The notes under the pieces are model-generated. The model ran no database searches, was not told where the DNA came from, and saw only the letters and a program-made list of their open reading frames with translations. The translations under genes and the position numbers were made by a program. Below are positions 17,190-24,678 of a DNA stretch of 64,000 nucleotides, in pieces (the first letter of the stretch is position 1; every line of letters begins with the position of its first letter). The DNA comes from Pedobacter frigidisoli (GTDB lineage: Bacteria > Bacteroidota > Bacteroidia > Sphingobacteriales > Sphingobacteriaceae), in the NCBI RefSeq assembly GCF_004331675.1, contig NZ_SJSN01000011.1, positions 62,001-126,000 on the forward strand, given 5' to 3'.

Positions 17190-17543
17190 ATGAAAAAAAC
17201 AATCTTATCGGTTGCTGCAATAGGCTTATTGGCAGTTACATTAGTTTCTTGCGATAGCACGAAAAAATCAGAAACAAAAACTGATTCAGTAATTTCAAAA
17301 GGTGATACTACGGTTACCACAACCAAAACTGAAACAACTACTACAACTTCGGCTCCAACGTTTTCTAGCGATGAAGTTAATAAAGGATTAGCAGAATATG
17401 CTAAACTAAAAGATGAGTATGTAGCGGCTTTAAAAAGTAAAAATGAAGCAGAAATCCAAGCTTTGAGTGCCAAATATTCTACTTGGGCAACAGGTGCTTC
17501 TGCATGGGCAAGTAAATTAAAACCAGATGAAGTTCAAAAGTAA
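17190..17543 (+). CDS. Small lipoprotein, truncated by an in-frame stop
   Basis: The ATG at 17190 opens a lipoprotein signal (MKKTILSVAAIGLLAVTLVSC). A Thr/Lys-rich low-complexity stretch and a helical segment (LAEYAKLKDEYVAALKSKNE) follow. The frame stops at TAA 17541-17543 after DEVQK. The same frame then continues without an indel as SDYMTKLSQEWAAAAQEAVK to a second TAA at 17604-17606, just 20 nt before the terminator. The continuation fits the helical, Ala/Glu-rich character of the protein, so the inner TAA looks like a nonsense mutation or error removing about 20 residues. No function is known. The upstream TTG at 17145 lies in the promoter box. Confidence 0.75.
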   Translation: MKKTILSVAAIGLLAVTLVSCDSTKKSETKTDSVISKGDTTVTTTKTETTTTTSAPTFSSDEVNKGLAEYAKLKDEYVAALKSKNEAEIQALSAKYSTWATGASAWASKLKPDEVQK

Positions 17544-17626
17544 TCAGATTACATGACTAAATTAAGTCAAGAATGGGCTGCTGCAGCACAAGAAGCAGTA
17601 AAATAATTTAATTTTTATAAGTGGTT

Positions 17627-17657
17627 AAGGGTTGTGCCGAAAGGCACAACCCTTTTT
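17627..17657. terminator. Bidirectional terminator between two convergent lipoprotein genes
   Basis: A perfect 12-bp stem (17627-17638 with 17643-17654) closes a GAAA tetraloop and is followed by T residues on the plus strand. It is placed 20 nt after the outer stop (17606) of the plus-strand lipoprotein and abuts the stop of the minus-strand gene. Confidence 0.85.
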
Positions 17658-18129
17658 ATTTACATGGTGTTTTGCTGAAAACCATTGAAGCGCCAAACTT
17701 AAGTTTACTAATATCCTTAAACTTGGTTTTTCCATCAACTTCTTGCACATCGCCAAAACCCTCAATTAATTGATTACCTTGTTTTAGCCATACCACTTCT
17801 CTAACCGATTTTGTACCCTCAGATTGAAATGTATAATCAGCAATGATGGTATCTCCCTTAACTAAGCCAGAAATTGTACCTGCATTTTTATCCTTTTCAT
17901 AAAAGTTATAACTCAAGTTTCCTTTAACTGTATTATCTGTTTTATTTATTGATAATGATGCCGTATCTCTATTTTTAATGAATTGAAAACACTCCTTTGC
18001 ATCCACCTGGTTTTCGGAGTTGGTAACAATTGTAGAATCTATTTTGGCTTGCGTTTTCTTTGCTGTTCCGCCTTGACATGAGGCAAAAAAAACGGCTGCA
18101 AGGCCTAAAAAGGTGATGGTATTTTTCAT
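17656..18129 (-). CDS. Lipoprotein of unknown function
   Basis: This 157-residue protein has a lipoprotein signal, MKNTITFLGLAAVFFASC (lipid on Cys18). The mature part is beta-rich with alternating polar strands, for example VKGNLSYNFYEKDKNAGTIS and GDTIIADYTFQSEG. A cysteine in AKECFQF and a C-terminal TPCK could form a disulfide. The layout (small lipoprotein with repeated NG/KG turns) is common among Bacteroidota META/DUF-type lipoproteins, but no named family was recognised. It is convergent with the neighbouring lipoprotein gene. Confidence 0.7.
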   Translation of the reverse strand: MKNTITFLGLAAVFFASCQGGTAKKTQAKIDSTIVTNSENQVDAKECFQFIKNRDTASLSINKTDNTVKGNLSYNFYEKDKNAGTISGLVKGDTIIADYTFQSEGTKSVREVVWLKQGNQLIEGFGDVQEVDGKTKFKDISKLKFGASMVFSKTPCK

Positions 18130-18251
18130 TTTTTATAGGATTGATTTAATTGCTTACTGCAAAGTGCCTGCCAATTTTAGTAATAATTTTTAATCTTATT
18201 ATCTCCGCTGAAAAAGGCTGCCCATTGATAGTAGGGGAATAGAGGTTAAAT

Positions 18252-18343
18252 AAACCCGATTAAAGTGAAAATACTTTTCCTTTCAAAAGTATTGTAGCGA
18301 AAGCGGGGACATTAACCGATAACCACAGAAACCTGCTTTTCAA
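18252..18343 (+). repeat. Dispersed hairpin element, copy C (different core)
   Basis: The ends match copies A and B (AAACCCGATT at the start, TAGCGAAAGCGGGGACATTA inside and CTGCTTTTCAA at the end). The central hairpin is different: AATACTTTTCCTTTCAAAAGTATT instead of the CCCGAT stem. Total length is about 92 bp. It lies in the gap between a lipoprotein gene and the GH30 gene. Confidence 0.6.
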
Positions 18344-18361
18344 AAAGATTTTAAAATAGAA

Positions 18362-18383
18362 AGCCCCGCTAAGTTGCGAGGCT
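18362..18383 (-). terminator. Terminator downstream of the GH30 gene
   Basis: On the minus strand an 8-bp stem (AGCCTCGC with GCGGGGCT, one T-G pair) closes a 6-nt loop and is followed by TTCTATTTT. It lies 24 nt after the glycosidase stop and would end the SusCD-GH30 transcript. Confidence 0.65.
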
Positions 18384-18406
18384 GACCAAACAATTAAACA
18401 AAATTT

Positions 18407-19846
18407 TTACCATACATAAGTAGCTACAGCACCTTTATCCAGGATCGTGTTGACCATTTTACCGTTATATTTAATATTAAATGCTGTTTCGGAACTGTTA
18501 TTATTGCAAACGATAAGTACGTTTTTGCCGTCTGGTGTTTTAAAAGCCACATTTTGCAAGTTATTGGTAATGTTCGAAGCAATGCGCACCGAACCTGGTT
18601 TTACAAATTTAGATGCATGTGCAATAACATAATAAGCCACATTTCTACTTACTGCTGGCGCTATAGTAATGGCGCCTAAACACGAAGTACAACCACCTCT
18701 ATCGGTATGAGGATTGTAGTTTTGATCTGCTGCCAAGTTCCATTCCAATACGTTGCGACTCCAATTGCGGGTTGCGCCAATAATTAAGGTTGAAACATGC
18801 CATTTCAAATCTTCGCTGAAATTACTCGGTCCACCAACCCATTGCTCTGTAAAGTAAACACTTTTATCAGGATGTGCATTATGCACTTGGGTTAATGCCG
18901 AAATAGGGCCGGCGTATAAGTGAAACGCAGAACCATCGATGTATTTCTTCGCATCAGCATCATTTAAAATTGTAATTGGGTATTCAGGTTTATCGGCATT
19001 ATGGTCATAAACAATAATTTTGGTAGCTACACCACTGCTTTTAAAAATAGGACCTAAAGCCGTTTTAATGAAATTGGCCTGATCCAAAGCTTCCATATAC
19101 ATGCTTGGATTATTACCCGGATGCAATGGTTCGTTTTGTGGCGTAATGGCGTCGATCACAATTCCTTCGGCTTTCATCGCCTGAATATATTTTACCAAAT
19201 ACTTCGCATAAGTTTGATAGTATTCAGATTTTAAACTTCCACCAATAAAACTTTTATTGGTTTTCATCCAAGTTGGAGCAGTCCATGGCGACCCTAAAAT
19301 TTTAATCGATGGATTTATGGCTACGATTTTTTTAAGTATTGGAATTAAATCTGCCTGTTCTTTGGCGATGGAAAATTTAGCTAGTGATTCATCAGTTTCA
19401 CCATCTGCTAAATCATTATAGGTGAAAGGTGTTGCGCTTAAATCCGAAGCACCTATGCTGATTCTGATGTAGTTTACGGAGATGGCATCATCCGAGGTAG
19501 AAAATAATTCGTTTAGCAATTTATCCCGCTCTGCGGCAGGTAAAGTATTAATTAAGCTTGCGCTTCCGCCGGTTAAGGTATAACCAAAACCATCAATGCC
19601 TTGAAACGTTGTTTTTGGATCAACTTCTATGGTTGGGTTGGCATTTGTGGCTTCTGAAAAGTTGAGCGCTATATTTTGCTTTTTTAACAATTGGGACTGA
19701 TCACCTTTGGTAAGCCAAAAAGCTACATCAGTTTTAACATTTTCTGTTGGTTGCTTATTGTCTTGAGCGGTTGACGCAGCTTTTCTGCAGGCGCAGGATG
19801 CAAATAAAATGCTTGCTGCCAAACATATATTATAAATTGGTTTCAT
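18407..19846 (-). CDS. Glycoside hydrolase family 30 lipoprotein
   Basis: Starting at the ATG at 19846, this is a 479-residue lipoprotein (MKPIYNICLAASILFASC, lipid on Cys18). The fold motifs of GH30 are clear: FQGIDGFGYTLTGGSA, YIRISIGASDLS, ILGSPWTAPTWMK, the acid/base Glu in AITPQNEPLHPG and the nucleophile Glu in VYFTEQWVGG (residues about 239 and 334). The C-terminal beta-sandwich of GH30 follows. Family activities include beta-1,6-glucanase, glucosylceramidase and xylanase; subfamily was not assigned. An upstream in-frame TTG at 19912 would add an unlikely extension ahead of the signal peptide. It is downstream of susD on the same strand, so it is a surface or periplasmic enzyme of this locus. 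Confidence 0.9.
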   Translation of the reverse strand: MKPIYNICLAASILFASCACRKAASTAQDNKQPTENVKTDVAFWLTKGDQSQLLKKQNIALNFSEATNANPTIEVDPKTTFQGIDGFGYTLTGGSASLINTLPAAERDKLLNELFSTSDDAISVNYIRISIGASDLSATPFTYNDLADGETDESLAKFSIAKEQADLIPILKKIVAINPSIKILGSPWTAPTWMKTNKSFIGGSLKSEYYQTYAKYLVKYIQAMKAEGIVIDAITPQNEPLHPGNNPSMYMEALDQANFIKTALGPIFKSSGVATKIIVYDHNADKPEYPITILNDADAKKYIDGSAFHLYAGPISALTQVHNAHPDKSVYFTEQWVGGPSNFSEDLKWHVSTLIIGATRNWSRNVLEWNLAADQNYNPHTDRGGCTSCLGAITIAPAVSRNVAYYVIAHASKFVKPGSVRIASNITNNLQNVAFKTPDGKNVLIVCNNNSSETAFNIKYNGKMVNTILDKGAVATYVW

Positions 19847-19866
19847 TGTTTTTCCGTTTAGTAAAT

Positions 19867-19925
19867 CTGGAGGCGTTAATGAAAAGAAAGGAGCGAGGTG
19901 ATTTTGAGCCAACCTCGTCCTCCAG
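19867..19925 (-). promoter_or_regulatory. Alternative hairpins between susD and the GH30 gene
   Basis: CTGGAGG (19867-19873) is complementary to CCTCCAG (19919-19925). A second pairing, GGAGCGAGGT (19890-19899) with ACCTCG-TC-CTCC (19912-19923), shares bases with the first, so the two cannot form together. No T-run follows. The arrangement could affect processing or read-through into the glycosidase gene. Confidence 0.35.
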
Positions 19926-20048
19926 GTTTTAATTTGTGCAATTAAAATTCTTTAGAAGCCGTATTAAGATCTTCACGATTTCTATCTAATGATATTTAGA
20001 TTTCAATACAAAGTCGACAATTGCCGCCTTTGTATTTGAAAAATAGTG

Positions 20049-21464
20049 TTAACGTACGTTAGGGTTTTTGTCTAACTCATCCTGTGGAATTGGGAAGTAA
20101 AGTTTTGCTGCTGTTAAATTGTAATTTAAATTAGCACCAGTTCCATCTACCTGCGCATTCATCACAGGAATAATTCTGTTTGTTCTTAACAAATCATAAT
20201 AACGGTGACCTTCAAAAGCCAATTCTAAACGGCGTTCGTTTTCAATTGCCAAACGCATAGCAGCTTGATTTGTAGCTGGGGTTGCGCCTAAATTAACTCT
20301 GCCACGAACTTGGTTAACTAATGTAGCGGACGAAGACCAACCCGAAGCGCTTAATTCGTTCAATGCCTCAGCTTTTAAAAGAATAATATCTGCTAACCTC
20401 AAAATGTAATTATCTGATTTATCATCAGCACGATATTTATTGATGTAAGGATAACTGGTTTTAGACCAATAAGAATCGCTCCAACCTTCTGAAACCACAT
20501 TGTTGAATTTAATGCTCGAAGCTTTACGAACAGCATCTCCAGCGTCGTCAAAAGCTTTTGATAAACTGTTTGTTGGTGAATTGAAACGTTTCCATCCAGT
20601 ACCAACAATTACGCTTGGCATCCAGTTACCGTGTAGGCCACCGTAGCCATCATATTGCATTTCCCAAATCGCTTCAGCGTTGTTTTTATGGTTAGAATCC
20701 CAAAGGAAATCGTAATTGCCAACTAAAGAATAGCCACCACCAATAACTGCGTCTGCATAAGTGCTTACTTTTGACCAATCTGGTGTTGCTTTTGAAGCAT
20801 AAACCTTAGCCAATAAAGCATTAGCAACACCTTTGGTCATAATACCTTTAGTTGGTGCAGTTACGCGGGCATTTGCTGCTCCATATTCTAAATCTGTTAT
20901 AATCTGCGCATAAATGGCATCAACACTTGATTTCGCTGGATAGAATTCAGCATCGGTTGTAGGTACTTTTACTACCAGTGGAACAGAGCCCCAAGTTCTA
21001 ACTAAATTAAAATACATGTAAGCACGAAGAATACTTGCTTCAGCTAAAATTTGTTTTCTCCTATCGCCAACATCAAGTTTTGGATCTTGAATATTTGGAA
21101 CATTAGTTAGAATTAAGTTACAGTTCTTGATATCACTATATAGAGAATTCCAATCTCTACCAACGTTTCCATTTGTAGAGTTAACCGTAAATAAATCTAA
21201 CTGGATATTTGCTGGATTGTCTCCACCAGCATAAGCGTTATCAGATCTTACATCTCCATTGGTCATATAATCCCAAATGTGGAAATCGTTGTACATACCA
21301 TCGTATGCACCTTGAATTAGCTTTTCTGCTGCGGCTGCATCGGCAAATGCAACATCAGGACCAACCTGAGTAATTGGAGTTTGTTCCAAGAAATCTTTTT
21401 TACAGCTGCTCAACGCCATCGTAATGGTGCCAACTGCAATTAATGAATATATTTTAAGTTTCAT
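20049..21464 (-). CDS. SusD/RagB family nutrient-binding lipoprotein
   Basis: This 471-residue lipoprotein has a signal ending ALSSCKKDF. It shows SusD features: PITQVGPDVAFADAAAAEKLI near the N-terminus, AEASILRAYMYFNLVRTWGSVPLV (TPR-rich region), YILRLADIILLKAEALNEL, and ERRLELAFEGHRYYDLLRTN close to the C-terminus. SusD proteins cap the SusC porin at the cell surface and bind glycans. The gene begins 11 nt downstream of susC and is certainly in the same operon. The glycan is not evident from SusD; the GH30 enzyme downstream suggests a beta-linked glucan or similar. Confidence 0.96.
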   Translation of the reverse strand: MKLKIYSLIAVGTITMALSSCKKDFLEQTPITQVGPDVAFADAAAAEKLIQGAYDGMYNDFHIWDYMTNGDVRSDNAYAGGDNPANIQLDLFTVNSTNGNVGRDWNSLYSDIKNCNLILTNVPNIQDPKLDVGDRRKQILAEASILRAYMYFNLVRTWGSVPLVVKVPTTDAEFYPAKSSVDAIYAQIITDLEYGAANARVTAPTKGIMTKGVANALLAKVYASKATPDWSKVSTYADAVIGGGYSLVGNYDFLWDSNHKNNAEAIWEMQYDGYGGLHGNWMPSVIVGTGWKRFNSPTNSLSKAFDDAGDAVRKASSIKFNNVVSEGWSDSYWSKTSYPYINKYRADDKSDNYILRLADIILLKAEALNELSASGWSSSATLVNQVRGRVNLGATPATNQAAMRLAIENERRLELAFEGHRYYDLLRTNRIIPVMNAQVDGTGANLNYNLTAAKLYFPIPQDELDKNPNVR

Positions 21465-21475
21465 TGTTGTTTAAA

Positions 21476-24388
21476 TTAAAAGCCTACGTTAACACCAAAT
21501 AAGAAAGTTCTCGATTGAGGATAAGTACCATAATCGATACCCATTGCTGGACCATTTGCGGAGTTTACATTCACCTCTGGATCGAAACCCGAATAGTTTG
21601 TAAAAGTTAATAGATTGTAAGCAGATGCATAAAGCATTACTTTGCTCATTTTAAGTTTACCTAGAGCTACACTGCCAAAATTGTAGGATAGTGTAGTTGT
21701 TTTTAAGCGCAAGTAAGAGCCATCTTCAACAAAACGGCTAGAGGTTAATGTATTGTTTGTATTGTCTTTAATTGCTTTTGGAACATCAGTAATTTGTCCA
21801 GGTGTCGTCCATCTGTTTAAAACTACTGCCGATTGATTTTTCGAATCGTTCATGCCTTCTAGTTCCATTCTCGATGCATTAAACATTTCATTACCCTGAA
21901 CACCTTGGAATAAAAAGTTTAAACCGAAATTGCCATAGGTAAATGTATTGTTAACACCATAAGTGAACTTTGGTTGAGCCGAACCGATAAAAGTTCTATC
22001 ATCGGCGTTAATTGCACCATCACCATTTAAATCCTGGTAAACGATGTTTCCTGTTTGAGGATCTACACCATTAGAAACATAGCCATAAAAACTACCCAAC
22101 GGACGACCAGGAACTACTCTTATCGCAGCATCGCGTTCGTAAATTCCACCAAATGTAATCGATCCAACTTTATCGCCTAAATTGGTAACCTTATTGCGGT
22201 TTAATGAAAAGTTAATATCTGTTGTCCAGGTAAATTTGTCTTTAACAAAGTTTTTAGTGGTTAAAACAAATTCTAAACCTTTGTTTTCCATATCCCCAAC
22301 ATTAGAAGCAATACTTCCAAAACCAATAGAGTTAGGTAAAGGTTGATTAATTAGTAAGTCGTTCGTTTTTTTCAAGTAAGCATCTGCAGTAAAAACTACT
22401 CTGCTATTAAACATTGATAAATCTAAACCAATGTTAGTTTGAGTAGTTTCTTCCCATTTTAAACCTGGATTTGGCAACTGAGAAAATACATAAGAACCCT
22501 GAGTTGTTGGTGTGTATAGTTCTAGGTACGAATAATCTCCAATACCTTCATCGTTACCAACTTTACCCCAACTTGCTCTTAATTTTAAATCATTAATAGC
22601 CTTAACGTCCTTTAAGAAGTTTTCACCAGAAATTCTCCATCCAATGGAGGCCGATGGAAAATAACCGTACTGATTTTCTGGACCGAAACGGGATGAACCA
22701 TCTGCCCTGAAGTTAGTGCTGAATAAATACTTGCTATCATAAGCATAAGTTAAACGAGCTAAATACGAACGTTTAGACCATTGCGAAGCTGTTGGTAGTT
22801 GAGCTGGAATAGATGTTCCTCTATCTAATAATTTACCGCTTGCATCTAAAAAGTTTTGTTCATTATAACCTAGTGAATAGTATTTAGATTCTTGTAAAGT
22901 CATACCGCCAGTTGCAGTAAAAGCATTTTTGCCCCAGTTTTTGGTGTAGTTTAAAATGTTTTCATTTAACCAAACATGATCATTGCTAAAACTTGCGTTT
23001 CTAACCCCTTTTTGTGCTCTACCATAATCAGTAGAATATGGATCGATGAAATAAGAATAACGGTTATCGTTGTTATTTGTACTGATGCTTGATTTAAAAG
23101 AGAAGTCTTTTGTGAATTTAACCTCAGCTGAAAATGCTCCTAAGAAACGGAAGTTTCTATTGTTGTTTTTTGCGGCGAAAGCATTTGCAACTGGATTTTC
23201 TGAGCCACCTTTGTAAGGGTTAAAGGCGTAAGTTCCGTTTGCGGCATAAACCCCAATTGTAGGTGGAGTAGTTAAAGCAGAAAGAATTGTTCCACCTCTT
23301 GCACCGTTGTTGTTATCGCTAACATCAACAGAATTACTTTGCGTTAAAGCAGCGTTTCCTGTTAGTTTTAACCACTTCGTAATGTTTTGCGATCCGTTAA
23401 AGTGAATGGTATATTTATCTAATTTTGCTGGAGCAACCACACCTTTATCTTGTTGGTAACCCGTAGATAAAGCGTACTGACCACCTTTAATTCCACCAGA
23501 GATGGAGGCTTGGTAGCTATTTTGAACACCTGTTCCAAAGGCTAAATCCTGCCAGTCTGTATTTTCATTTCCTAAACCATTTGTATCGTAACCTAATTCT
23601 CTCATTAAAGCTACATATTGGTCCCTGTTCAATACATCCTGTTTTTGCCAAAGGTTAGAAAAACCTGTGAAAGCGTTGAATGTTGCACGAATCTTATCAG
23701 ATGATCCTTTCTTAGTAGTGATTAAGATTACCCCATTTGCACCGCTCGAGCCATAAATCGCTGCCGCTGATGCGTCTTTTAAAATGGTTAAGCTCTCAAT
23801 ATCTGTTGGATTTAAGAAACTTGCATCTCTGGAAGTTACCCCGTCGATAACGTATAATGGGCTATTCGAAGCATTAATTGATGTATTACCACGAATGGTA
23901 ACCGATACACCCGCACCTGGCTTACCAGATTGAGAAGTAATTTGAACCCCAGCTGCCTTACCTTGAATGGCTTGTAAAGGATTAGTAACCGGTTGGTTTT
24001 CGATATCTTTCGATGATAGGGAAACTACTGCCGTTGTTAAGTCCTTTTTCACTGTTGTTCCATAACCAATAACGATTACTTCGTTCAGTTGCTGGTTGTC
24101 ATCAGATAAAATAACGCTAACTGTTGTGCGATTATTAACAACTTCCTCTACGGTTTTGTAGCCGATAAATGTAAACTCTAAAGTAGAATTTGATGGAGCG
24201 CTAATGGAGTATGATCCATTATCTGCTGTTGAGGTACCTTGGTTAGTGCCTTTCACTTTCACAGATACTCCAGGTAATGGCAAGCCTTGATTGTCTTTTA
24301 CCAAACCTTTTACGGTAATATTCTGTGCCCAACTCAAGGAGATTCCGCATAGAATACACACCATAAGTAATGTAAACTTTTTTCTCAT
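21476..24388 (-). CDS. SusC/RagA family TonB-linked outer-membrane protein
   Basis: The chosen ATG (24388) begins MRKKFTLLMVCILCGISLSW, a clean signal peptide; the frame extends 15 codons further upstream without support. A CarboxypepD_reg-like domain (VKGLVKDNQGLPLPGVSVKV, about residues 25-105) is followed by the TonB box region VIVIGYGT, a plug domain (PLQAIQGKAAGVQI, VTIRGNTSINASNSPLYVID) and a long beta-barrel ending RTFLFGVNVGF. The total is 970 residues, typical for SusC. It imports glycans with its SusD partner, encoded immediately downstream. The 290-bp region upstream holds two direct repeats and lies next to the receptor gene. Confidence 0.97.
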   Translation of the reverse strand: MRKKFTLLMVCILCGISLSWAQNITVKGLVKDNQGLPLPGVSVKVKGTNQGTSTADNGSYSISAPSNSTLEFTFIGYKTVEEVVNNRTTVSVILSDDNQQLNEVIVIGYGTTVKKDLTTAVVSLSSKDIENQPVTNPLQAIQGKAAGVQITSQSGKPGAGVSVTIRGNTSINASNSPLYVIDGVTSRDASFLNPTDIESLTILKDASAAAIYGSSGANGVILITTKKGSSDKIRATFNAFTGFSNLWQKQDVLNRDQYVALMRELGYDTNGLGNENTDWQDLAFGTGVQNSYQASISGGIKGGQYALSTGYQQDKGVVAPAKLDKYTIHFNGSQNITKWLKLTGNAALTQSNSVDVSDNNNGARGGTILSALTTPPTIGVYAANGTYAFNPYKGGSENPVANAFAAKNNNRNFRFLGAFSAEVKFTKDFSFKSSISTNNNDNRYSYFIDPYSTDYGRAQKGVRNASFSNDHVWLNENILNYTKNWGKNAFTATGGMTLQESKYYSLGYNEQNFLDASGKLLDRGTSIPAQLPTASQWSKRSYLARLTYAYDSKYLFSTNFRADGSSRFGPENQYGYFPSASIGWRISGENFLKDVKAINDLKLRASWGKVGNDEGIGDYSYLELYTPTTQGSYVFSQLPNPGLKWEETTQTNIGLDLSMFNSRVVFTADAYLKKTNDLLINQPLPNSIGFGSIASNVGDMENKGLEFVLTTKNFVKDKFTWTTDINFSLNRNKVTNLGDKVGSITFGGIYERDAAIRVVPGRPLGSFYGYVSNGVDPQTGNIVYQDLNGDGAINADDRTFIGSAQPKFTYGVNNTFTYGNFGLNFLFQGVQGNEMFNASRMELEGMNDSKNQSAVVLNRWTTPGQITDVPKAIKDNTNNTLTSSRFVEDGSYLRLKTTTLSYNFGSVALGKLKMSKVMLYASAYNLLTFTNYSGFDPEVNVNSANGPAMGIDYGTYPQSRTFLFGVNVGF

Positions 24389-24505
24389 AATTTTTGCTCT
24401 GTTAATATTATAGATTGTAAAGTTAACACTCATTTAATGTTAAAAGCAAGTATTTGTAAGGTTAAATTTTACGTAACTAATTGATAATTAGAATTTTGTA
24501 TTGTT

Positions 24506-24616
24506 TTCGATACGCTTTGATACCACTACAATTTTGTGCCGTTTAAGCTTGATTATCAGCATATAAGTACCTTAATGAAGTAGTCATGCGGAGCAAATTT
24601 GATACGCTTAAATACC
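24506..24616. promoter_or_regulatory. Two 19-bp direct repeats upstream of susC
   Basis: TTCGATACGCTTTGATACC (24506-24524) and TTTGATACGCTTAAATACC (24598-24616) agree at 16 of 19 positions and are 92 bp apart, in the same orientation. Both lie in the non-coding region between the receptor gene and susC. An inverted pair, ACAATTTTGT (24529-24538) and ACAAAATTGT (about 24650-24659), flanks the second repeat. They are candidate binding sites for the regulator of this locus. Confidence 0.45.
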
Positions 24617-24678
24617 TATTCGCTTTTTTTGGATATTAAACGAAAAACAACAAAATTGTGACTTAATAAGATGGGTAA

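Noticed and set aside
1122..17543. Possible recoding of TAA as a sense codon, from two genes with in-frame TAA
   Set aside because: Nearly all intact genes here end in TAA at their family length, so TAA is a working stop. Two isolated cases are better explained by mutation or error.
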